Shown here in pieces: positions 1 through 11,856 of a DNA stretch of 64,000 nucleotides. This DNA is from Basidiobolus meristosporus CBS 931.73. Lineage: Eukaryota > Basidiobolomycota > Basidiobolomycetes > Basidiobolales > Basidiobolaceae. Location of the stretch: positions 62,001-126,000 of the forward strand of contig MCFE01000082.1 of NCBI GenBank assembly GCA_002104905.1, in the 5' to 3' direction. The translations under genes were made by a program, and so were the position numbers. Under the pieces are notes generated by a model, which saw only the letters and a list, made by a program, of their open reading frames with translations, was not told where the DNA came from and did not search any database. Positions within the stretch are counted from its first letter, which is position 1. Each line of letters begins with the position of its first letter.

Positions 1-3000
1 CATCTGACAAGAATTGCTCAACACTTGAGTATTTTCCACCTCGAAGTTTGCCCTCAATTGTACCAAAATCCATAGGATGCTTAACAATCTTGTTGTAATG
101 CGGAATACCTAAAGCCTTGACATCTACAGGGGTTCCAAAAGGCTCGAAGGAAGGATGTGTTTTAATGCGAGCCAATACGTTTTCGCATATTTTCAGTGCC
201 GATCTGTCCAGAGTTTTAGGCTTCGTGGATACCTTTACGCTACGACTTGGTGAGGAAGCAACTACCGGGATTGTTTCTTTTTTGGGTTGCTTGTCCGACT
301 TCCTGCTACCGATACCTCCACTTGACTTGGTGCTAGATTTCAACGTTTGGAAAGCAATCATTTCTTTATCCAACGTTTTCTCTAGTGCCATGGCTTGTTG
401 TGAATAATAATGCTCAGGCCCGTTAAACGTGACACAGTTCTTGAATATCTGGCGAATATCAGTTTCAAATTCGGTCGGAGTGGAGTACTCCCCAGCCTTC
501 AACTTCTTGTGCACTGTACTGAAGTCCATCGGGTTGTGGATCACATCAAAGTAGTGTGGTATTCCCATAGCAATGGGGTCAACCTTTAGATATCATTAGA
601 ATTTAGGTCAAGATACGAATCAAGACTAGAGAAAAACTTACAGGCTCCAGAAAAGCGATAGCATTCTTGTTTCCGCTTAATTTCTTGTGAATTTTTTCGC
701 ATAGCTTCATTTGCTCTGGACTCATGGTCACTGGCTCTGGCTCAGGTTCGCGCTTGATACTAGGCTCTCTGGATGGTGTCCTTGAAACCTCGGGAATGGC
801 TTTTAGAGCATTTTTGAGTTCTTCGTAGCGTTCAAAGAAGTAATTTTCCAATTGTTGGCTTTCTTCGTGTGCATAGGTTCCAGAAGGATTGAAGGTAAAG
901 CAATTGTTGAATATTAAGCGGACGTCCCTTTCAAAGTCCACCCAAGTTCTGTATTGGTCGTTTTCAAGCTTGTCTTTGATGGTCCCAAGGTCCATTGGAT
1001 TCTGAATGATCCGTGGATAGTCCGGAATCTGTAATGCAACCCAATCAACAGGCTCCCGGAATAAAGAAGAATGCTTGTTCTTGATCATTTTTTGGACGAG
1101 TTTCAATAGACTCTGCTTATCTTCAGGCAATATTGGGCGTCTGGGCTTGTCGCGGTCAAAGAGCTCGTAAAAATAAGCCTCCATTTTCTTGCCTTCTTCG
1201 AACACCCAAGTTCCTGGTTGATTGAACAAGAAACAATTGAAGAATATCTGACGTATATCCTTCTCAAAACTCCTGACTGAAGTGTATTCCTCGCGTTCTA
1301 GTTTCTCCGTCACCGTTTTTAAATCCATTGGGTCTTTGACAATATCTGTATAAGTAGGGATTTTCAGCATCACAGGATCAACTGGTAACTGAAACGGCTC
1401 AGAGGATGGGTTCGACCAGAGCTTTTTGAGTATTTTCTGACAACGCTTATACGCGGTGCTATTCATCGTATTTGCAGGTTTCGCAGCCGCTTTAGTAGCC
1501 GGTGAGGAGCTATGGCGCACAGGACTTTGTAAGGGCATCGGCGTCAAAGATTTGCGTGAGTCCTTTGAAGCAGCCTTTGGAGTTAATTTTCCACCATTAT
1601 CCTTTACGGTATCGCTTGTTCCGGCTCGAACCATTGGCGACTTTGGCTTTGGACTTGATGGCGTAGGCTTGGCGAAGTTCGATGTCTTAGTTTCCTTCGA
1701 CCCATATTCCACGGAAGGACCAGGAGTCGCTGTTTCAGAAGTGTGGGGCAATTCGGCGACAGGTTTCTCGGAAGGCTCACGGGAGTTGATCGGCTCTGGT
1801 GCTGGCTCGGATTTGACAGTTATATTGGTAGATTCTGTGACCGCCGATTTCGTAGGCTTTCCGAACTGATTTACCCACTCTCGTTGGAATACTTCACTGA
1901 GTGATTTGGCCTGATTATAAACAAAAGTTCCAGGTGTATTGAAGGTAAAGCAGTTGTTAAGCATGAGTTCAATATCCTCTCGAAAGTTGTCCTTTGTTTG
2001 ATACTGCCGCGACTTCAATTTTTTGTTGATTGTACCAAGGTCCATGGGGTTTTTGATCATTTCGAAATATGTGGGAATTCCTTGCTTGATAGGATCTACT
2101 GGCCTCAAAAATTCAAACGCAGACTCGTGTTGTGCAATTCTTTTCAGAATACTTCGACATTTTTGAAGTTCGGGGATGAGGCCCTTGGAAGATTTCTCGG
2201 CCTCATTCTTAGGTTGCTCTAATTCAGGGTCAGATTTTTCTGATGGTAAAGCTTTGGACTTCGTAACCGGAGATTCCACGATAGTCATGTTGAACTCTGG
2301 CTCCCGACCAACCAGCTCCTGTGCGTTCAGCTCGCTCCACTCTTTTTCAAACACGCTTTCCAATTCTTGACCTTCGTTGTACACATAGGACCCAATCGGA
2401 TTAAAGATAAAGCAATTATTTAACATGAGTCTAATATCGTCCTCGAATTCCTTTAGATTGTGATAGCCGCCCTCATCAAGCTTGGCTTTGACGGTACCCA
2501 AATCCATAGGATGTTTGATCAAGTCGAAATATGTGGGGCATCCATCTCGGATCGGATCCACTGGTTGGAGAAAGTAGAAAGCGGATTTGTGTGCCATCAT
2601 CTTCCGAATGATTCGTTTACATATCTTCATCTCGTCCGGTCTTAGCATTGAAACGGTCAACACAGTTTCCTGCTGTGGCGTTTGCTTGGGTGGTTGCTTG
2701 GGCGCTTCTACTGGAATTGTAGTAGTAGTGGTGGTAGCTGGACTGACCTCTACAGGTTCAATCTTGACTTGCACATCCAATGCAGCTTGATCAGGTTTGG
2801 ATGATTTTCCTGTATCTTTTGTACGAGGCTCTCTGCGAACATCGCTAATTTTGGACTCCTTCCTAGGCTTGGGAATGCTAGTCGCTTTTACCTTTTTATC
2901 TTCCTTGCTTGTAGGCGCCGATTTCACTGGAGAAAGAACGGTTCCCGCTTCAATTTCAATATCTTCGTCGTCAAATGCACTGACAGTTGGGATATCATAA

Positions 3001-6000
3001 TTCGCACTCTCCTTTCGAATGGGCCCGATTGACTCCGCTTTGTCACTAGGTTTGCTAGATTCACTAGCTTTGCCAGGGATCCTTAGCGATACGTCATTAC
3101 GAGCTTCAGTTGAAACAGCGGCAGGCATTTTTATCTTCAGCTTAGGGACTGTATCTATGGGCTTGTATAGTAGCTCACAGAAAAGAAAGATATATCGAAA
3201 TACACGATAATCCTGTACAGGATCAGACGTCAAGATCGCCCACACCTGATCTTGTATATCTTCTCTCCCTGAAAACTCTTTGTGAATTGCTTCCAGACCA
3301 GGGGTATGAATGAATCCATCCTCAGAAGCCTTCTCGGAAATCGCTTTGGGTTGGCCCACTTCTTCGAAAACCATCTCCTCTGAAGTATCGTGATCGGATA
3401 AGCTAGCACGGGCTATGTGAACTCCAAGCATTTCGGACAAGCATTTGGCCAGATAGTATCTAACATAATGGCTGGGGTCGTGGGCAATTACTTGAAATAT
3501 GTAAAACCCAATCGGACGATTACGTAGACCGTCCAATAATAAAAGCGCTTCAAAGGCAACCAACCGCACTCTTAGAAAGTTCCCATATCTTGTATAACCA
3601 AGAAACAGCTTCAGATTTGGAGCAAGTAAGCTAGCCATCATCAGCTTCATCATCACCTGCATTACACTGATGGTGACAGTGTTATGGTAAGAAGGAACCA
3701 AATAATCCAACGTACGGTAGCGCTCTATCTCCTGAACTGCATCGGCAAAGAGTTCTTTCTCGCCCTCCTGTTCACTTTGGTTTGATCTCTCGTTAGGGAC
3801 CAAGGCATTTCCGAGTGCATTGATCAAAGCGCTAATGTAATAGTTGTCCGAGAAGTGATTCCCGGTATTATCGTTATAGCGAAGAAGCTCTAATAGGAAT
3901 TGCTTGATCTTGATTGGAGTATGCCCCTTGGAGTTTTTCACGGTGGAGAACGCAGCAACAATGGCTTTCTGAACGAAATATTCGGTAAAGCCCGAGAAGT
4001 TGTTTGGCTTTGGAACTATGGCGATTTCTCCATCGCCGTCGGCCGTGGTAGAGGCGTAACAGTACCGTTTTTGAAAAATCTTAAACAAATGATGTAATCC
4101 AATCCAGTCCAATTGTGGGATAGCACATTTCGCTAGTGCAAATGCACCCTCCATTCGAATTCTATAAAAGCACTTGGGGTCCATCATAGTTCGCATTAAC
4201 GAGGTTGATGTTGCGGGGGATGGACAATTTGAAAGTGCTTCAATCGCTTCAATCTGAGCAACAACATCACGATCATTCAACAATTGGCACGCCCACATAT
4301 AGTCAGGCTGTTCGAATTGCATAACGCAAATCCACTCGAGGTCTGAATCAAGTCGAATCCATTCAAAAGTTCCACTAATTCAACAACAGTTATAAGAGAG
4401 TTGGATAATAGTCAGAGATCCATATACTATACCTTGCAGTACTTTCTTCGTCAATCTCACCCCATTCTACAACCCTCCATTCCTCCTTTTCTTTCTCATC
4501 CATTCCATATCCAAAGACATCCTCAAGGTCCTCCATAACAGCCTCTGGCATTTCCTCGGCTCCGACACTAGCTTCGGCTGCAGCTGCTGCCGCTTGACGT
4601 TGTTGAAAACGCTTCGTCAATCGCCGAATACGCTTATACTTCGTGTTGAACTGTACTTCGTATTTCTTGCTCAAGTCTTGTATATCCAACACGTGTTCAT
4701 AAGGTGTTCCGTCAGCCTCACGAATTAGGGCGGTCATATGTCCCTAGATTCATGTGGTTATATATACATGTATACAGTGTCTTCGTAAAACCACTTTGAT
4801 CGACTTACGGTAAACATAGTCGTGCTTGGGTACATCGCGCGATCATCGTGTTTGTTGGCAAGGCCATTTGAATTGGTAGATCTTTGCTCCATATTAATCT
4901 CGACGACCATTTTCTTTCGATTAAACGAATATGTAAAATGAAATATTGGGCATCCGCTACCAAAAGTAAAAGATGAGTTAAGGAGTGTAATAGAATATTT
5001 GGAGTGTGCTCAAAGCGAGCCAACAAACGTAGATTGACGTAAAAGGATATATCCATTGCTCTGCAAATGGCTTGTTGTCGACTCCACTGACTTTACGGCA
5101 GACTTTGAGAAACCAGTTTGTACTGAGAGCATTGCCACTTCCCAATTCACCGCTCATCGCTGCAACAAGAACTTTCGGGATTGCCCGATGTATCCCAAGA
5201 GATGGGCCTCCTTTCATCATTCTTTTTCCCAGTACAAATAAAACAAGTGGGGCCTTCAACTGCATGAAGTTGTAATCATCCGGGTCAACTGGATATGAGA
5301 GATTCACGTTGTAAAGAGGAGGCCGGTCAACATCCAATTCGCATACTTTGTCAATGTCCTTTTGTTGACAAAAAAATAAGTGAATTAGCAACTCTGTATT
5401 ATACTGCTATGAAGAAAGCGAGTAAATACCTTTTTCAGCCGGAATCTATATTCATTATTGCCATGTAAATGCTTGATTAATAAGCTGGTAGCGTAGTTGG
5501 CCAATCCAACTGTCAACCATAGGTCAGCACTGATATTATCAGACAACGCGTCAACTCCAGTAAAATAAAAACAATGATAGTTAAGCTATACTTGCCCGTA
5601 TTTTGGAACAACGTGGATTCCAAACCATTGCTTGGCCAACGCCAAACTTAGATGTCTTCGAGTCTCATAGGTTTGGTCAATGATATCATCACCATGTAAG
5701 AGATGTGTACTAATATTGAGGTTAGTTTCATCAACAATACAAATAAAATAGCGCACACGATCTTACCTTGCTATTGTCATGGTAGCACTGTACATGGTGG
5801 TGTCAGGGGGATCTTCAACAAATACAAGTTTGAAAGATGAATATGGATATGACCCCAGTTCCTGAGCATAAAACTCCAAGGCCTATACAATATGAAGTCA
5901 AGTAATGATACGAAAGGTGCAGACATTTGACCAAATACCTTATTCAAAAATTCACAGGAGTTTGCCGTTTCATCAATCCAACCCGGAAGGCAGAAGGCAA

Positions 6001-7461
6001 ACATACCACTAGTTCCCTCACTGTCATCTGTATTCATGAATATTTCTCTAACACTCTTTCCCGGGGCATCTTCGGAGTATTTCTCTACTTGACCATCGGA
6101 AGAGCTCAGTTTGACAACTTCGAAGGGGCCTGCGGCAAAAGATATAGAGAAAGCCGGTGATGGCACAGCAAGAATGTAATGGAATATTTTCTTGGTGGGT
6201 TCAATCGGATGGGAAGTCTACTATGATGGTTACTAACAAGCAACACTCAACGTCTGAAATTATCAAAACATTACCTGCTCGATTAACTCCCCGCTACTGA
6301 TCACTACCATTTCTAATGCGTCGTCCTCGTCATTACCGTTCTCATTCCCAGGCTCTTGTAATGTCTGATCAACTATATACTCCATCTCCCAGGTACACCG
6401 TTCGTGCATCCGGTCAATACAAGGTAACCAAAGACGCACTTGGCCAGGAAAGGTCTCATTACAGGTATAAACGTGGGGAAATCGCTATCACGAATCTAGG
6501 GTTAAAAACTACGATCTTCATGATGTCAAACAGGCCAAAGTGTTCTCTTACGTAAGGGTTGACTTGAGGATCAGGTAATATAAAGTTAACACCCGCTTTG
6601 GGGTTAACCACTACGAAATCTATACGAATAACTAGTGGTGTGAACATCACCCGACCTTCAAACATTCCGTTATATGCTACAAAATCAAAAAAAAAGTAAA
6701 CGAACGTTAAAACCAAGATAAAGAAACATTCTTGGCTTTGTAGAAAACTTACCATCGTTAGAGTCATCAAGCAGCGGTGCCTCATTTTCTTGAAACTAAA
6801 GGCGAAAGTATAGATTATACCTTAATATTCATCAGTGCTACTATGCAATCGGTAATACGAAATGTACCTGCACAATATCTATAACTTCTGGGATACGAAT
6901 TAATAGTTCGCCTTCTTCAGCCTCATATAATGCTGTGTGGTAGCTTCGTTTCAATTCATGGTATTGAAATATATTCTTGTCTTTCGTACTCTCCGGTAAT
7001 AATGAGTTTTTTATGATATCGAGATACTCGTAAGTAGTAGCGATCCCATTAACCGTTACATTATGTATTTCTTAGAATAAATAGTGGGTGTTTAGTGAGA
7101 AAAACGCACCCTCTAGAGTGCCTTTAAATGGCAAACCACTATAGACGTACCACTTTGCCGTGCGTTGATACGCACATGTGATAAGGAATTTGTAGTTGGG
7201 ATTACATGAAGCTCGGTGAAACCCTAACGACAAAAAAAACAAAGGATAAGTTACGGAAATGACATCTTCCACTTTTTATAGAGCTCAACTCTGTGCTTAC
7301 CCTTAAAGCCTTCCCTTTGAGGTCGATGTCAAGTACAAATTTTTGGTGATTTGTGTGGGCCCGAAAAATATAAGAGATGAGATAAGTTGATTTCGTTCTA
7401 TTGAATTGCTTCCACAATATTTCTTGGGATACTTATAAGTAAAAGGCGCGTTTTGGAGCAT
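1..7461 (-). CDS. TAF2: TFIID subunit TAF2 fused to a tandem bromodomain array (3' end beyond window)
   Basis: TAF2 is the M1-aminopeptidase-like TFIID subunit that contacts core-promoter DNA. Proposed exons run 7461-7433, 7397-7301, 7223-7151, 7070-6868, 6795-6753, 6676-6552, 6484-6275, 6217-5939, 5882-5767, 5709-5596, 5529-5430, 5358-5051, 4965-4809, 4743-4433, 4374-642 and 583 onward; the frame stays open through all of them. Recognisable TAF2 blocks are GFTELHVIPT, RLWLPCIDR, SFNRKKMVVEINME, READGTPYEHV and FEQPDYMW. After a Lys/Ser/Pro linker come bromodomains at about 2330-2630, 1870-2165, 1150-1450, 800-1110, 380-700 (split by an intron) and 1-210 (truncated). The five whole ones keep a PVD..PMD(L/F).T core and the acetyl-lysine-binding Asn (NCxxFN, Phe for the usual Tyr). 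Over 2,100 codons are visible. The first exon, with a 35-base intron at 7398-7432, is the weakest part of the model; the rest is secure. Confidence 0.9.
4966..5050 (-). other. U12-type AT-AC intron in TAF2
   Basis: The 85-base intron begins ATATCCTTTT, an exact match to the minor-spliceosome 5' splice consensus (RTATCCTTT), has a branch element CTCCTTAAC (consensus TTCCTTAAC) and ends in AC 12 bases after the presumed branch A (4978). Removing it joins exon 5358-5051 to 4965-4809 in frame and gives EQWI-FGSGCP, the expected continuation of the M1-like domain. A GT-AG alternative (5' site at TAC|GTCAAT, 3' site at GGTAG) does not keep the frame. Confidence 0.88.
5530..5595 (-). other. GC-AG intron in TAF2
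   Basis: The donor reads GG|GCAAGTATAG and the acceptor ATATCAG|T. Splicing here gives VPKYG-ADLWLTVGLANY, the expected TAF2 order, and keeps phase 2 on both sides. Using the GT two bases downstream breaks the frame with every nearby AG. GC-AG donors with a strong AAGT context are a known minor class handled by the major spliceosome. Confidence 0.65.
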
Positions 7462-8143
7462 CTATCTTGTGCATTTTGAAAGACGCCGAAAATCAATACC
7501 CAATTCGTAGCTAATTGCAGTTTTGACCTCGATCCGTTGAATTATCTTCAGAGTCGGTGTTTAGTGAGTGAAATTTCAAGCTTGAAATCTACTTGAACGC
7601 TATATAATATGAGTTGATAACAATGTAGATTCCAATAGCGTGACGCCAACACGTCAAAGAACAAACTATTCACAACTTCAACAAGGACAAAAAAAACATT
7701 GACTAAATATGATTCTCATGATTGAAACTAAATGATTACATAATTCAGCATTGCGAGATTCTGAATATAATGTAATAACACAACTATTAATCTATTAATT
7801 AGCTCTGATCATATTTTTGATATTTTTATTAATAAATGTGAGAAATCAAATTTTGCTTGACATCTTCGATTTGTTTTGTTTTCTCAGGTAGAAACCGACA
7901 GGCAAGGTGGAACAGTATGAAAATGTCTGTGTCGTTGGAAGCAATCTGGCAATCGCACATTTCTACCATATGGTTATGCATAAAAAAATGAAAACAAAGA
8001 AAAGACTAAAACAACAGGGTAAAGGGTAAAAATCTACTTTTCATCACATATACATCAAATTAACTAATAGGAAAAGGAAACGGATGTGGTAGAGTCAGCA
8101 AAATTTAACATTGACTAGTGGTGGAATAGACGGGATTAAAAGA
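7462..8143. other. intergenic: TAF2 upstream region and PWWP gene 3' end
   Basis: This 680-base A/T-rich stretch lies between the likely TAF2 start and the stop of the next minus-strand gene. I see no credible ORF or RNA gene. Another ATG at 7474-7472 would meet an in-frame TAA at the first donor site, which is why 7461 was preferred as the TAF2 start. Confidence 0.6.
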
Positions 8144-10888
8144 TTAGTTGTCCTTTTCTTCCCCTTCCTTAAACTCGACTTCGACTGTTTCACATTTCTC
8201 ATTCGAAAGCCCTGAAGGTTTGACTTCAACATCTGTAGATTTTGCAATTTCCTCCTGTACTACTTGGTCCGTCGATTCTTCAGGTGCTGAGATCTCTGAT
8301 TCCTTTACATCAACTACAGAAACTGGCTTTTCTGCAGATTCTTTAACCTCCTCTACTGGTGCTGAAGATTCCGCAGATTCCTTAACCTCCTCTACCGGTG
8401 CAGGAATTTCTGTATGCTCTTTGACATCTTCTACGGGCGCAAGAGTTTCTGAAGATTCTTTAACCTCCTCTACTGACGCTGGAGTTTGCGTAGATTCCTT
8501 GACCTCTGCTACTGGTTCTACAGTTTCTGTAGATGTTTTAACCTCTTCTACCGGTGCTGGAGCTTGCGTAGATTCCTTGACCTCTGCTACTGGTGCTACA
8601 GTTTCTGTAGATGTTTTTACCTCTTCTACCAGCGCTGGTGCCTCTGTATCTTCTTTTATCTCCTCTACGAGTGGTGACATTTCTGTCGACTCCATGGCAG
8701 CTTCTGCGGGTACTTGGTTTTCTGAAGATTCCTGAACCTCTTCTACTACTTGCTCTGTAGCCTCTTTCACCACTTCTGCGACCTCCGCGACAGATGTCGG
8801 TTTCTCATTCTCTGTGCTGGATTCAAGTTGTGGTGTTTCGGTATGAGATGAGGTCTCAATTTTCTCCGGTAAACTTTCTCCAGTTACTAATTGCTTTTCA
8901 GATGGCGTGTCATTGCTACTGGGCTGTTCAGCGTGGATACCTGACTCAATATCTTTCTGCACAGTTGTTTGGCTTTCCACCTCTTGCAGCTCAGAACCAT
9001 TAATATCACTGTTTTCCAATGGTTTTGATTCAGCTTCAACATCAGGTGCGGGAGCGTCAACGTCCATTTGCGTATCGGCTTCAGAGTTCTCATCAATAGC
9101 TTTGGTTGCCTGAATATCATCAACGGTACTCTTGGGTTGTACATCAACGTTGGTAGCTTCAAGTTGATTTTCTTCTGATTCGGGCTTAGCCACAGATTCC
9201 TTTTTTTCGGATTCATCTGGATTACTTGGTTCAAGCGGTCTATCGACCAACTTATCGTTTTCATCGATTTCTGTATTGGCAGCAACATTATTTTGGGTAT
9301 TCAACTTTTCGTCGGTCACTTCTGTGTCACCTGCTTGCGCTTTGGGTTCTATATCTTCGTCTGGACTACCAGAACTAAGTTGATTTTCGATCTCAGTTTC
9401 AGCCTCCGATCCAGTATCGACGTTTTCATTCGATTTTTCACCTTCTAGCTTAGACTCGTCATGATCAACATCCATAGGGACGGCTTCTACATCATCATCA
9501 GGTTTTTCACTTTCTTCTTCATTAGCTTGTTGCTTATCTGAAAGCACATCCTCAATGAGCAGTGACCTCCATTTCTTGGTAAGTGTATAGGCTCTTTCTT
9601 TAATATCGAAGGGGTCCTCATCTAAGTCTAGTTGAGAAACTCTCTTCATTAATTTACCTATCTTTGTCTCCTACAAAATTTGGGAAGTTAGTTTAGAGGC
9701 AGTTATATAGTATGCTGCGGGTTCTTACCCGCAATAGGGAAAGATTCATATCGAAGCTTTCAACTTCTTTCATGAGAGAGTCTATAACATTCATATCCTA
9801 TATTGGAAAAAATTAGCAAAATATACGAGCAATAACATCAAATACCGCAACTCACCCCAATAACATCTTTCATAGTTAGCTTTTGTAATTTATGGCGCAG
9901 ATGCATAAGCTTCTCGCTTGGTGACCCTAAACAATCAAAAACATGAATATAAATTGCTGAAAAATTACAATATTATGTTCAACTAACGTGGCTTCGATTT
10001 CTGCTTGATGCGCTGGGGAGTTTCTAGCTCTGGTTCCTCTTCCTTATCTTCAACAGGCTCTTCAATAGGCTTATCCTTACGAGAAGACCGTCTTCTTTTA
10101 GGCGTAGGCTCTTCAACTGTAGTATTCTTTCTCTTTCGGGTACTAGGGCGTTCCTCTGGTTCATCATCATCTTCCTCCGCCTCAACTGGCTTAATTCTTG
10201 ATGAACGTCTACTGGAAGTTCTCCTAGCGGGTGTTTTTTTTTCTTTTTTCTCCTTTTCGACCTCACTATCTGAAGCATCATCCGAAACGCCTTTTCCTTG
10301 GCTCTTGCGGCGAGGCTCGGCCTTCTTGCGTCCACCACGTTTAGGTGTCTTCTTTGGAGGCTCTTCCTCCTCACTCACTAACTCATCCTCCTCTTCCACT
10401 TGCATCTCCTCCTCAGAATCGGTGGCTTGAGCGTCAGGATTGGAGGCCTCCTTGACCGCCCTGTCGAATTGGACGCCCCGCCTACCTTTGTTGAATTCTT
10501 GAAGATGTTCCTCAAACGGCTTGATATTTTCTGAGCTAATCCAGCCACTAATTAATAGAAGAGTATACGCGTAAGATTACGTTTACAATAAATTACTATA
10601 TCTAAGAGGGAACACTTACTAATCCTTGGTACCGAAGAATTTAACCGCCATGATGGGAACAGGTCTACTAGGCTTTTGCTTGAGTACAGCTGAAGGAACT
10701 TCATTTTCCTTCTTGATCTAAAGGTAGTATTGAAGTTATAAATAATCGGTTCAAACATCGCGTTGATATAAAGCTACAGTAGTTTCATTACTGAGAAAAG
10801 TTATTTTAACACGTACTTTAGCAGGCCACCATGGGTAGCCTTTGATCTTAGCCCAAACGATTGTGCCCGGCGCGTGTTTGCTACTCAT
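8144..10888 (-). CDS. PWWP-domain chromatin protein, HDGF/LEDGF-like, with acidic repeat tail
   Basis: Six exons (10888-10817, 10717-10620, 10547-9988, 9926-9856, 9797-9729, 9670-8144) encode 798 residues. The N-terminal PWWP domain starts at residue 8 (GTIVWAKIKGYPWWPAK) and continues through VPIMAVKFFGTKDYGWI; PWWP domains read methylated H3K36 on nucleosomes. Next is a basic, Glu-rich, Lys/Arg-Lys nuclear-localisation-like segment, then a helical domain near residues 285-355 (LMHLRHKL..., GKLMKRVSQLDL, KERAYTLTKKWRSLL). This resembles the LEDGF/HDGF2 integrase-binding or TFIIS-N-like domain that docks elongation factors. The C-terminal about 430 residues are acidic and disordered, with a 13-residue repeat. 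It shares a 970-base divergent promoter with the eL38 gene. PWWP is certain; the LEDGF-type domain rests on pattern similarity. Confidence 0.87.
8282..8668 (-). repeat. 39-base coding minisatellite (13-residue VEEVKES repeat)
   Basis: About nine full copies and one partial copy of a 13-residue unit like VEEVKESTETPAP lie head to tail inside the PWWP gene. Copies two/three and four/five also form a near-identical 26-residue (78-base) pair, VEEVKTSTETV-P followed by VAEVKESTQ-PA, showing recent duplication. The unit is acidic with Lys at a fixed position. Confidence 0.9.
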
Positions 10889-11856
10889 ATTTACTGATAT
10901 AAACTAAATGAAAATACTGTATATAGATGAAGGTAAGTATGCGTGAATATGTGGAAGCGTTGATAAAGACTTAAACGCGTCCAAAAGGACTATCAGCTCT
11001 ACGTACCTTACTTTGTTACCTGTAGAGTTTTGTTCACCAAAGCTAGAAGAGCATTAACCTTGGGCTGGATTTACTTCATCGTTGATCATACCTATCCTGA
11101 AATACTCATGATCCTACTCGGACCTGGAGCCAATGATGTTACTGATTCAATTTATCATTATTATTTCACCAAAATTATTATATATTAATGCATCTCGCCC
11201 ATAATGAAAATTTCGCGCCACTCTCGCGTTTTCACCATTAATTGAATGTAATTGGCCATTTATTCTAAGTCCCCCCAAAACTTATTCAAACTACAATTAG
11301 CATCATTATTGAATGATCACTATGAATTAAATTATGCTATTGCACCATATAATTAGTACCCTATCAGTCTTGGTTGAAGCTTGCCTGGACCATGTGAATC
11401 TAGGGGTCGACCATTAGTTCAAAAAAAGATTCAAAAGCGAATATTTAATATAGATACTTCGTGTCCAGCCATCTATGAAGAAAGCTCGAATTATGATTGT
11501 TTTGATTCTTTACAAGGAACCTATAATATAAACATCCGATTTACGATCGCTGCACAGCAAAGTTTGCTATCAGTAAGTTCCTAAACTTGAGTATAGGTTT
11601 TGTGTGGAATACCTGCATCGTTTATAAGCTTACTGACTATCTTGTTTATGGATAAGTATACTGGGTCGATTTTTTAATGGAAACAGAGATCGTCATTTCT
11701 CGACTGGGGAATGAGGGATTTTCATCAAGATCTCAACTCGATTCTAGGGACTAGATCATCAGCCCCAAAACATAAAAAATCGTGTTGAGAAATAAAGTAG
11801 CAAATTTGGAATATTTGCTCTTTCTTTCAACACCTAACCAGTGGTTGTTCTTCATC
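10889..11856. other. divergent promoter region between the PWWP gene and eL38
   Basis: The two genes point away from each other, so about 970 bases hold both promoters. A pyrimidine tract (CTCTTTCTTTC) just before the eL38 start fits a ribosomal-protein initiator. I see no ORF worth calling. Confidence 0.6.

Noticed and set aside
8148-8735. 195-codon plus-strand frame opposite the PWWP acidic repeat
   Set aside because: It is the shadow of a low-complexity Glu/Ser/Thr/Val repeat on the minus strand; the minus frame continues into a PWWP protein.
10005-10430. 141-codon Ser-rich plus-strand frame
   Set aside because: Antisense to the Glu/Lys-rich linker of the PWWP gene, whose splice joints fit.
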